The notes beneath the pieces are model-generated. The model searched no databases. It was not told the origin of the DNA and worked only from the letters and a program-made list of their open reading frames with translations. Of a DNA stretch of 64,000 bases, positions 49,101 to 59,300 are shown in pieces; position 1 is the stretch's first letter; each line of letters begins with the position of its first letter. A program made the position numbers and the translations under genes. Origin of the DNA: Brienomyrus brachyistius. Taxonomy: Eukaryota; Chordata; Actinopteri; Osteoglossiformes; Mormyridae. The stretch is from the NCBI RefSeq assembly GCF_023856365.1, contig NC_064541.1:20293214-20357213 (forward strand). The letters run 5' to 3'.

Positions 49101-50116
49101 CAGAGCATCTCGGATCAGGAGGGCCAGCCCAGCAAGAGGCTCCGACGGGTGGCTTGCTCGTGCCCGAACTGCCGGGATGGAGAGGGGAGGCAAGTGCAGC
49201 CCACTTTCACCTTAGCTTCTGAAACATGTGTAGGGTTCTGCGGGAGGAGGGCTAAGTTACAGACAAGGCAACGTAGTACTGAATGTGTCTTTTCAAGCAA
49301 ACAGGCTCTATCTTCAATTTCAGTCCTCCGAAATTAATTATAGGTACATATGTGGGTTTATGATGTTGATTATGTTATTCTAAGCAGTGGTTTGAATATG
49401 GTTTAGCATTAAGCTATTTACCCTAGTAAACCTGCCTTCACAACGTCGATCTCTGTGCTGAGACACTAGCTTATAAATCTGCAGGAAATGTGGCTTCTCT
49501 CAGTGGTTAGACGCCCAGGGCGTGGGGAGCCCTGCTGGAATGTCGGTGTCGGGCTTCACTCACCACGGTGTCCCTCGTCAGGAACAGCAGCGAGCCGGGC
49601 AAGAAGAAGCAGCACGTGTGTCACATCGAGGGCTGTGGGAAGGTCTACGGCAAGACGTCGCACCTCCGGGCGCACCTGCGCTGGCACACGGGCGAGCGGC
49701 CCTTCGTCTGCAACTGGATCTTCTGCGGGAAGAGGTTCACCAGGAGCGACGAGCTGCAGCGACATCGGCGGACGCACACGGGTACGAGAAGCGGACACAC
49801 CAGCTTCCCTATGACCAGTCGCTCCTGGTAAATTGAATGTTGACACTGTCGTCTTCCACTCTTGCTCGCAGGTGAGAAAAGGTTTGAATGTCCGGAATGT
49901 TCCAAGAGGTTCATGAGGAGCGATCACCTGTCTAAGCACATCAAGACCCACCAGAACAAGAAAGGGGGTGCAGCGCTGGCCATCGTCACCACCGAGGACA
50001 TGGAGGAGACCGTCAATGAGGTGCTGGGGTCCCCGACGATGGTGGCCTCCGTGTCCCTCTCCCAGGATTCCGACCCCGCCACGCCGAACACTGCCAATAA
50101 CGTGGAGGATTTTTAG
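43137..50116 (+). CDS. sp4: Sp4 zinc-finger transcription factor, six coding exons
   Basis: A nuclear activator of the Sp/KLF family that binds GC boxes. Joined exons 43137-43143, 43482-43567, 44040-45564, 48970-49189, 49582-49781 and 49872-50116 give 760 codons (human SP4 is about 784). The product starts MSDQKKE like SP4. It has the Sp box [14 protein letters not shown] (residues 36-49), long Gln-rich and Ser/Thr-rich activation regions (about 50-540), the buttonhead box CSCPNC (602-607) and three C2H2 fingers: C626/C631/H644/H648, C656/C661/H674/H678 and C686/C689/H702/H706. It ends NVEDF. The order of Gln-rich blocks and the IIIDPSQG motif favour Sp4 over Sp1/Sp3. dnah11 downstream agrees with SP4 synteny. 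Oddities: intron 4 is GC-AG, and a tiny upstream frame overlaps the start. Confidence 0.95.
43482..43567 (+). CDS. sp4: sp4 coding exon 2
   Basis: Follows TTCTTTTCCAG and ends GGATCACAG|GTAGTT, in phase 0. Encodes [13 protein letters not shown] and on to TSGSQ, residues 3-31. A second in-frame ATG at 43499 could serve as an alternative start. Confidence 0.88.
44040..45564 (+). CDS. sp4: sp4 coding exon 3, activation domains
   Basis: The 1525-nt exon after CTCGATAG encodes residues 32-539. It holds the Sp box, IIIDPSQG, the Gln-rich domains ([24 protein letters not shown]) and [19 protein letters not shown]. The donor is CCAG|GTAAGT, phase 1. One large activation exon is the usual Sp1-4 layout. 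Confidence 0.95.
46150..46613. mobile_element. Non-autonomous DNA element, copy 2 (sp4 intron 3)
   Basis: Matches copy 1 (38.7-39.2 kb) along about 440 bp. The right end CTTAATTTTTTCCAGAGCTG is well kept, while the left terminal repeat is lost or decayed. No coding capacity. Confidence 0.7.
47638..47652. repeat. Poly-C tract (15 C)
   Basis: An uninterrupted C run. Confidence 0.93.
48040..48345. repeat. Dispersed fish repeat of GTGGGGAC type with (GT)n
   Basis: (GT)n near 48045-48063, then AGGGACTAAATGTCCCCAAC, ACCTTGTGGGGACAATTTTT and AATGGAGAGTCCCCACAATG. The GTCCCCAC/GTGGGGAC words are inverted, and a related fragment is at 26.69 kb. Confidence 0.5.
48970..49189 (+). CDS. sp4: sp4 coding exon 4, buttonhead box
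   Basis: Follows GCATTCCAG and encodes residues 540-612 plus part of 613, ending [18 protein letters not shown]. The only junction that keeps frame and homology is GGGGAG|GCAAGT, a GC donor. Confidence 0.9.
49582..49781 (+). CDS. sp4: sp4 coding exon 5, zinc fingers 1-2
   Basis: Follows CCTCGTCAG. Encodes [18 protein letters not shown] and both first fingers, including the DNA-contact helix of finger 2, RSDELQRH. Donor ACACGG|GTACGA, phase 1. Confidence 0.95.
49872..50116 (+). CDS. sp4: sp4 coding exon 6, zinc finger 3 and C-terminus
   Basis: Follows TTGCTCGCAG after a 90-bp intron. Encodes [14 protein letters not shown], the finger 3 helix RSDHLSKH, then the conserved Sp4 tail with [15 protein letters not shown] and [10 protein letters not shown], ending NVEDF and TAG. 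Confidence 0.95.
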
Positions 50117-52160
50117 CCACCTTCGCCACCCCAGAAGCGGGTCCTGCTTCACCATTTTGCACGTAGTTGTCACGAGCCTTTCAGGATTTGGAAGTGAACG
50201 GAAGGAAAAAGACACCAATGCACATTAGAGAAGATAAATTATTAAACTTAAAAGTATGAAAATAATATACAATAGCAAAAAAAGAGATGTTTATATGATG
50301 CGCTGGATAAGCACAAAGAGAATGGTTAAGTGTACAGAGCTACCCTGCTAAGAAAAGTCATTTTGTAGGTAAACGGAACCTTTTTCTATGCACCGAATGT
50401 ATTTCTGCGTTTCACTACAAATGTTAAAACATGAGATATATTATGTAGGGGTCATATTATGAGATGGATCTCGCCATTAATCAGGTAAAATGCTACAGGT
50501 GCAGAGTGAGTGTTTGATCGATACGGGACAGTTGAAGGCCTGAAAGGTGCTAAACATGGTTTGTGGGTAAATGGGGTTTTGACCATAATTTTGGGGCCTG
50601 AGGCAAGACTCTGACCAACCCTCTGCAGGTTCTAGAAATGACTGCATTGTGCCACATGCAGGGGGGGCCCCTCCAGATGCACATATACCACCTGCGTCGT
50701 CTGCCTAGGGCCGGCCCTGCGGGTAGCGACATGGGCGTTTGGTGCATCTGTCCTTTCTGTTTTCACACAGTCATCAGGAACCTTACGTTAGTGTTCAGAA
50801 AGTGTACATAACAACGGATCTTGGAGAATTATGATTTTACGGTAAACCTATGATTTTCCTTATGGCACATCAGCTAGTATGATAAATTTACGACGGGAAT
50901 TGAGAAAACTCTTCGGGCGAGAGTTGAGGAGAACTTGTTTCATTTTATAGAAAGTAAAAATTTTGAGTTTTAAGTTCATTAAAAGCACACATTACCTTGT
51001 TAGATGTGTGGAGAGAAGGCATCTCACAAATACTGTTTTTTTTTCCATATCATTGTACTACTTGATGCATTTTGTGGGTGATATAAAGACAATCTTGAAA
51101 ACATGTTTACATTAGTAGAAATTATGTTCTTTTGTTATATGAAAATAAGCATTGCTCTGTTGAGCCGAATAAAAGGTGTGTGCAACTTATGTAACATATC
51201 TGGGCACTTCCATATACATACGTATATGTAATTATTTACGTCTATTGTGAACTTTTTGATGACGTCATATGTACTACAATGCCTTAATATATACCGCATA
51301 CAGATATCAATCATGCCCCCTTACATGTAGGAGGGAGCCTTTCATAGCTAATTATACACCTGCGAAGTAGCTGCTGTATCTCCTAAGCCATGGTAATCAG
51401 CGTCCGGTTCGACAGAAGCTGCAGTTACATCTGAGGGAATAGGTGTGCAATAACGTACTGTATGTCGAACTCAGCCTTTTGTATGTCCTTCTCATTCCTT
51501 TTAATTCCCATTGCAATATGGATGCCACTTGTCTTGCTTGGTTGTAGAGCAGACCATTCAGCCACTTTGATATCGCGATAAATCACTCCTGTATTGATCT
51601 TGGCCGACAGGTTTTCTTTCAGTCTTGTTGATAACTGGGAAGCAGTAGATGACTGTATGTTGCTAATTTATTGTTTACGATTAACCTTTTTTAATCTGGT
51701 CCTTTGCCTTGACATTTTAGTGTGTGATAAACATGGAATTTACGAGACTGCAGCATGTTTCATTTCTTATTGTAATTTATCGGTTTTAAATCTCGTGGTA
51801 CTTTTGTACGTGTGGCCACAGCATCCCAATTTATCAGGCTTTTTCTTACACATGTTGGAACTTTAATAATAATTGAAACCAAAATAATTCAGATGGCTTT
51901 GGTAACATTTTGTGTGACAGTTAATATTTTCTAGTGACATCTCATTTGTAAATCTTTTTCTAAAAACAAACAACAAAAAACTTTTCTTTTCCACCACGAT
52001 GTTTAATATGTATCTTTTGCTAAAAAGCCTCAAAGGCTTCAATTTATTGACGTTTTTAAAACAAAAAATTTGTACAAAAGTGTTTTGTGAATGAAAAAAT
52101 AAAAACGTTTCCTGCATCACTTGCAAGTGACTAAATTAATAAATACTGGATTGTTTTGTC
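50117..52160 (+). other. sp4: sp4 3'UTR (inferred)
   Basis: AT-rich sequence after the stop. AATAAA signals occur at 51168-51173, 52098-52103 and 52138-52143. The last is followed by a T/GT-rich stretch (TTGTTTTGTCTTCTC), so it is the best main polyadenylation site. SP4 mRNAs in other vertebrates have long 3'UTRs. The end is not proven. Confidence 0.5.
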
Positions 52161-52900
52161 TTCTCTTTTGTTTGGTGATATATTTTAATAGTAGTGTAAA
52201 CACACAATTCCATTCCCCCATTTCCCAGTCAGTTCTCTTGCTTAGGGTTGCTGTGTCGTGATGGGGGGGCTTAACCCAAAATCACATATAAAAAAACTGT
52301 CAGTCATTGTTCCCTTCTGTAGAGAAAATTTAAAAAACACTTTTACGCATAATTTTTGGGAGGAATTATACATTTTTTGTGCATATTCTTGGAACATTTA
52401 GGACATTTTGATTTGCACTTGTTTACAGTTTTAAACCCCAGGTTTTAAATACTTTGCTCACAATCGAAACCCTGCTGAAAACACATTTTAAGTACCGAAC
52501 GAATTTCACTGGCGTTGAAGAAGCACGGTACTGTGAGCGGCGAATTATGGTATCATTATTATAATTTTCGCTGCAACTCAAACTAATATTATAAAAGAGA
52601 TTTATTGCTCCAGATGTTACTTCAAATCAAGTGAAACACTTTGTAGGGCATTTAAAAATACATCTTATATTTGTGTTGTGTTTTCATTTATCTGTTTTTA
52701 AAAAGTATAAAATAAATATTGCCGTATATAAATTCCTGTCGCATATTAAGATAGATCATTGATTAAAACTAGTGTTGAAGAGGGTTATAAGCCTTATTCG
52801 GTTTGAAGGAGACTCCCTAGTGTGGACTAGCGGGCTGTTCTGGCTGGTGCGGGCGCGCGGCCCCCCAGTACGCCAACATCAAGATTTACGAGTTACTGTC
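52161..52900. other. Intergenic spacer between sp4 and dnah11
   Basis: AT-rich at first, with a further AATAAA near 52709, then GC-rich from about 52840 (GGGCGCGCGGCCCCCC) as the dnah11 promoter begins. Confidence 0.55.
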
Positions 52901-52914
52901 GTTGCCCTGGTAAC
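52901..52914 (+). promoter_or_regulatory. RFX X-box in the dnah11 promoter
   Basis: GTTGCCCTGGTAAC fits the X-box consensus GTNRCC-N0-3-RGYAAC with no mismatch and a 2-bp spacer. It sits 174 bp before the dnah11 ATG. RFX factors drive ciliary genes through this site, so it matches the predicted role of the gene. Confidence 0.75.
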
Positions 52915-53087
52915 CAGACGCTGCACCGCCCCCAATTTTTTAAAACAAGTTAAATTTTGCTTCTTTCCAAGGAAACGCGTTGTCCGTGCATATCCTTTAA
53001 CGGGGTCAACGTCAACGCCAAATAACGGGACTCCGCTGCAATAGTGCTTTGCATGCAGGGTAGATTTAAATCTGAACTATAGCATAC

Positions 53088-53348
53088 ATGAATACGGAGG
53101 AGTGTTTCAAGAAACGTAAGCAACAAATGTCCGACGAGGAGGAAAGCGTTCCTTCGTTTGCCGAAGACGAAAGAGTCCGCTTTATTGGAAATAAAATATG
53201 CCAGTTTCTAAGGATAAAACCGGAAACGTGGGATAATTACCTAGCCTTGGAGAACAGTCAAAAAGTTCTTCAAGACTTTTTTGAGAAGAACTCAAAGATT
53301 TTGATTTTCAGCATCCAGTCGAGTGGTGTTTTAACTTCATGTGAACAG
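53088..53348 (+). CDS. dnah11: dnah11 exon 1
   Basis: Residues 1-87, acidic and lysine-rich at first, then [18 protein letters not shown]. Donor GAACAG|GTAAGT, phase 0. Confidence 0.88.
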
Positions 53349-56300
53349 GTAAGTTAGACATCACTCAGTATCGGCTTTGTATATATATATATATATACTT
53401 TTTTAAGTCCTTAAGGTTTTTTTTCTGTTTATTTCAGAATTTAAATCAGACACGTTGCAGTCGCGCCATGTTTTGTCATTTGACTTCCATCCATCCATCA
53501 TCTTCCGCTTAATCCGAGGTTGTTGACTTGTTGCTTGTTAATAGCTGCGCTTTCAGACCAAAGTACTACGATGTATGATCTTTTAGGCATCTGCTGCTGT
53601 CAACGGGGTTTATGTACAGAAGAAGGAAGACGTCACCCTTCTTCCTGTGAAATACAGAGAACACTTGTCGTTTGGTGTAGTGTCACTGTACTTGCTGGAA
53701 CAGTTGTTGCATGCGGTGGATCAGGTAATTAAATTCGCAATATCGCGTTTGTACGTTTAGTGTAACGACATTGTGAAAACTCATTTGCCATTAACAACGT
53801 AGGCAACCAAGTAATACAACCCCAGTTCCAAAAAAGTTGGGATGTTGTGCAAATTATAAATAAAAACAGATTGCAATGATATTGAAATCTCATATACCCA
53901 TATTTAATTCAAAATAGAACATAGAAAACGTATTAAATGTTTAAACTGAGAAAAGGAAAAAATAAGGCAATTTTGAATGTCATGGCAGCTACACGTCTCA
54001 AAAAAGTTGGGACAAGGTCATGTTTACCACTGTGTGGCAATCCGTCTTCTTTTAACAACAGTCTGCAAACGTCTGGGGACTGAGGAGATCAGTTGCTCGA
54101 GTTTTGTGCCAGGAATGTTGTTCCATTCTTATCCAATACAAAGTTTTAGTTGCTGATAATTTTCATATTATGATGCGCCAGATGTTCTCAATGGCTGGAA
54201 GATCTGGACCGCTGGCGGGTCAGTTCAGTACCCGGACCCTTCCTCTACGAAGCCATGATGTTGTAATCGATGCAGTGTGTGGTTTGGCATTGTCATGTTG
54301 GAAAATGCAAGGTCTTCTCTGAAAGAGACGGTGTCTGGATGGGAGCACATGTCACTGTAGAACCTGGATATACCTTTCAGCATTGATGGTGCCTTTCCAG
54401 ATATACAGGCTGCCCCTGCCGTATGTACTAATGCACCCCCACACCATCAGAGATGCTGACCTTTGAACTGAACGATGACGACATGCCGGGAGGCCCTTCT
54501 CCTCTTCAGTCCGGATGACACGGCATCCCCGGTCTCCAAAAAGAATTTCAAATTTAGATTCGTCTGACAACAGAACAATTCTCCACTTAGCCATAGTCCA
54601 TTTAAAATGAGCTTTGGTCCAGAGAAGATGTTAGTGATTCTGGATCATGTTCAAATACAGCTTCTTCTTTGAATGATGGAGTTTTAACTGCGGATGGTAC
54701 GGTGAACTGTGTTCACTGACAGTGTTTTCTGGAAATATTCCTGAGCCCATTTAGTGATTCCGTTAGAGAATCGTGCCTATCTGTGAGGCAGTGCCACCAA
54801 AGGGCCCGAAGATCACGGGCATCCAGTACGGTTTTTCTGCCTTGTCCCTCACGCACAGAGATTTCTCCAGATTCTTGGAATCTTTTGATTATATTATGTA
54901 CTGTAGATGTTTTTGTACCACTAACTTTTACGCCTCTTATTGGCCCCAATGTGTTGCTTTTATGAAATTCAATATGAGTCAATATTTTTCACGAAATAGA
55001 AAAATGTCTCACTTTCAACATTCGATATGTTTTATTGTGAATTAAATATGGGTTTATGAGGTTTTCATGTCATTGCATTCTGTTTATATTTACAATTTGC
55101 ACAACGTCCCAACTTTGTATTAGATTTTGCATTTGCTACAATATTTATTTGATAACAGCAGTATCACTATTGCACATAGTCTTGTTTGATGACAAAAAGG
55201 AATCAGCCTACTCTAAAATAATTTCTTTTGAAGTAATAATGGCAATCTCAAAAACTAAACTAATTAACAAATTTTGATACTAAAATTGTTCCCCAAAAGC
55301 TTAATTTTGGGTGAAAGCATAAACCACAGATTTAGCTCACTGAAGGACGATTCATGCTAGCAGGAGCGTTTTGATGATTTTTCTCCGTTGCAAATCTGGC
55401 TTCTGCTTTATCCAAGGTTTTTGTACCAGTGCTGACAAACAAGAAGAATCACAGGACATGGCCGCGTGTCGTATCTCAAGATATCAGTCAGCATGCGGAG
55501 AGCTTGCAGAGCAAGGTGTCCATCTTGAGGGGCCTGTGCTCAGGAAAAACCCACCTTCCGATTCCCACGGTGACAACCGAGATTGAAAGTCATTCATATT
55601 CTGGATTCAATGCGTAAGAACATCAGCTGACTGACGTATGTTGTTTACATTCAGCGCAAGGTGTCCTTCTTAATAACAAGGTACCGTTAAAAGAATCTCT
55701 ATTTTAAAACATATCGCAGGCAAGATGGACATAACAGGACAGTGATGTATGTCATTGAGTCCATGGTCATCGACTGGACCCATCAGATCCGAGATGTTTT
55801 GAAAGAAGATTCCGGGACACTTCTCCAGAAGGGTTCTGACCTGGGGCCGAATGCTGAATATGAATTCTGGAAATCTAGGAAGGAAAATATGCAAAGTATT
55901 TATGAACAGGTGCGTCAATCTGTGCACAAAATTATAGACGATATATCAATTACAACTTTGTCAGGTGAGTTGAACCTATTTTCTGCGTTAGCTTCAGAGC
56001 CCCGTTGTCCAGAAGATGGTGGAGATTTTGGAAGCATCTGAGAGCAGTTACCTTCCAACTTTCAAAACAACATTAATGGATGTATTTAATGGTAAGTAAG
56101 CAATTAATGGCTCAGTTTCACTCTTACAACAAAACATGGTTGATTAGCAGTTCTGATACTGATTGAGGCACAGTGGGAAAGTGAGAGGCATTCTGATGTC
56201 ACACCTACCTGAACCTGCTGGATGAATAAGGCAGGACGTTTCCCAAGGAGGCACCTATCATAGATATAACGACAGCAACATTTCGAGAAACGGATCTCTC

Positions 56301-59300
56301 TCACTTTTGTTTTTTTTTTTTTACTTTTTTAATGGCAAATGTTATTGGGCCGACTAAAGCTCAACATACTTATTTAAAGGTGTTTCAGCTTCATTTAGTT
56401 GATGTTCAGTTACTCAGCTATTTTTACTACGTTGTCCGTTTTGTCTTAACTTGTACGAATTTGTGACATATATGAATTCCTTCGCTTTCTCAAGCATGGT
56501 TTTGGACAGTGACCGAATAAACGCAGAGGCTAAATGTCGAGTTCAGCTGAATCTCTGAGTCATTCCACGCTCCTGCTTTATCTTCAAGCTCTTCAGGAGG
56601 CCAGAGACGTAGAGCTGCACCTGCGCCCTCTGGTCCGGCTGCTGTCTCAGCTGCAGGAGAAGCAGTTCCCTCAGAAGCAGCGACTTGTTGGCCCTCTCCT
56701 CCATGTGCTTGGCCTGGTCTGGTCTCACTGCAAGGCCCTGCGATCGCCGCCTCGCATTGTGCTGCTGCTGCAGGAGCTCTGCAGCCTCTTCATCGAGCAG
56801 GTGACTCAGGCTCGTCCCTACAGCCACTTCAGTGAGAAGGATCCTCTTATAGGTCGAAGTGCAGGATCAGATACCATGCATCATTTTCTATAAACACTTA
56901 TTTGGTGTGGGTTCATGGTGAGCCTGGAGTCTGTCCCAGAAACAGTGGGCGGGGGACACTTAAAATTAAAAAAATATAAGTGTTCCATTAGCAGGATTTT
57001 TGTTTTGGGGGGTGGGGTGAAATGTAAAATTTTGATATAAACAGTCCTTGAATCGTTCCTCCCCCAAGGCTACTGAGTACCTCTCACCAAGGGACCTTCT
57101 GAAGGTGGACACTGAGGAAGCCCTGGAGAAGATCCATGTGGTGGTGGCTTGCTTCACGCACTTTAAGGAGACCTTCCGGACACAGAGGGAGAAGGTTTGC
57201 CAGCCCTGGGATTTTCCCTGCACTCTGGTGTTCCTGCGTTTTAACCCTTTCCTTCTCCGCCTGCGGCAGCTGCAGGTGAGGGAGCTGGCTCTTGGAAATC
57301 GATTTACTCTGAAATTTTTTTGCTCTGTCCTCAGAACATTTTTGTGTAAATAAAACTCCCACAAGCGCCATAATTGCATTTTCTACAGAAGGATATTTTT
57401 ATAATTAACATTCGGGTGCAAAACATCATGCTTTTTTTTTTTTTTCCAGGACCTATTTATCACCATGTTAGAGTTTGAGAAGCTGGAGAAGCTGGAGTTT
57501 GGGGGCACCGGGGGCAAAGGCTACAGTGAGCAGGTTGCTTCCATTTACGTCGAATTCCAGGAGCATTGCAAGGTGTTGAAGAACAGTGAATGCAGCCCCC
57601 AATGTCTCAGTGCTAAGGTAATGACACATATGGCAGGCATTATGAATATGTTTGCTTTACAGTAAATTATCTAGCTATTGGTTCACCATCAGATTTATAT
57701 AGAACTCACAACTCAGCAATGAGGTAAGCTGGTCTGCACTGCCACTAAACCATAGCTGCTGTCCTATTGTGCGCAGTCCTGTTTTTTTCATAATCCATAT
57801 GACCTAAAGTTACCTCTCCTTTACTCATATTATTCTCTTGAGAAAACAAAAAACAGGAGACAGACTTATAATGTCCTGAAAATTAACGTGCAATTGAAGA
57901 GTAAGGACTGGCATGTCACTGAAAGCCCCACCCTGGCTTAAAGCTGTAGAGCTCTTAAATTCTTGTCATCCGTTGAATTGTGTTTCACTTTTCATTGCTG
58001 ATTTTAAGGCACCAATAGTCTTTGAGCACTGACTGTGCTGGTCTTCGTCAAAGGAAATACATGGCAAACTATGATCTGCATGCACAGATAGGATGTCTCT
58101 GTGACAGGGAGGGCAGTTTGTAGCCAGTAGAGGAAAACATCTTGTTGTAGGCAACTTGTTACTCAGTACGTAAGTCTGAAACTGAGATACTGTTAATGTT
58201 TATCATATCCCCAAACATTTCTGATGAGAAATGTCACAAAACAGGGACCTTCACGGTTTAGTAACTTAAGATCTTTCTGTTTAAAACTGATGATAAGCTC
58301 AGTCACTCCGAAAAAAGCCATCCAAGAATGTCGGCAAGTGGTCTAACCAGAAGAGAGATGCTGTATGAGTTTTTTTTTTCATATTGTACTCAAAGTAGAT
58401 TCAGTGTTGAAAAATATTTTTTTCTGTAGCAGCTCAGCTGAGTGAAACTTAAACTTGGAAAAAAAGCCCTTTCTCAGTGTGTCAGTGAGCTGGCAGGGGC
58501 ATCAGAGTGTACATGAAGTCAGGTAGAAGTTTTTCTGCAGTGACGGTGTCTAATCGACGTTTGAGTGAAACGTTTGAAGGCTCTGGAGCTGTTCTTGGAT
58601 TCCATACTTGCAAGGCGATTGGACTTTGGATTTTGATAAATTCAGTGTAAAATTGCCAGTTTCTGTGTCCTTCAGTAGCTAGAGTGTGTTTTCCATTCCG
58701 CCAGGAATTTGAAGGTCGTTATGATGATTTCAAAGAAAAAGTCTTGGACTTTGAATCTCGTCTTGCCACAGTCATGTGTCTGGCATTTAATGATTGTTCT
58801 GGTTTGGAATCAGCTTTGAAGGTAAGAAATTGGTCTTTTTCATAATTATTTAATCATTTTATTCCATTCTCTCGCCGGTAAAGCAATTTATTTTAACTGC
58901 ATATAAATGTCACTATTCATCTGACTATAGTCCATTTTTTATGATATGTAATATTCTATATACTAATGTACCCTTATTAAAAAGTCATATACATATTTTT
59001 TTGTCTGTGATAGCATGCAGATGCTGTTTTGCTAAGACAATTTGTCACTAAATAGATACACCATCTTTCAGCAAGATCTGAACAAATGCAAAGTTTCAAT
59101 TTTTGATATATTTTTGTAAGTATATTAACCATCACTCACAGGTTCTACAGCAATATCCTGGGCCTGGAAATGCCAATGTGTGCTCATCAACACGAAATAA
59201 CCCTTATTGTGGCAAATTATTAATGTCACTTATGAATTATAGACAATGATGGAGTTAATAAGTGTGGTTTTTCATTTGCATTAAGTTACTGGCCGCGTGT

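Noticed and set aside
49190..49337. Continuation of sp4 exon 4 past the GC donor
   Set aside because: The continued frame loses Sp-family similarity at once and would omit the fingers, so splicing is preferred. It could exist as an intron-retained form.
52772..53044. 90-codon frame just before dnah11
   Set aside because: It overlaps the GC-rich promoter and X-box, lacks any domain, and is out of register with the dnah11 start.
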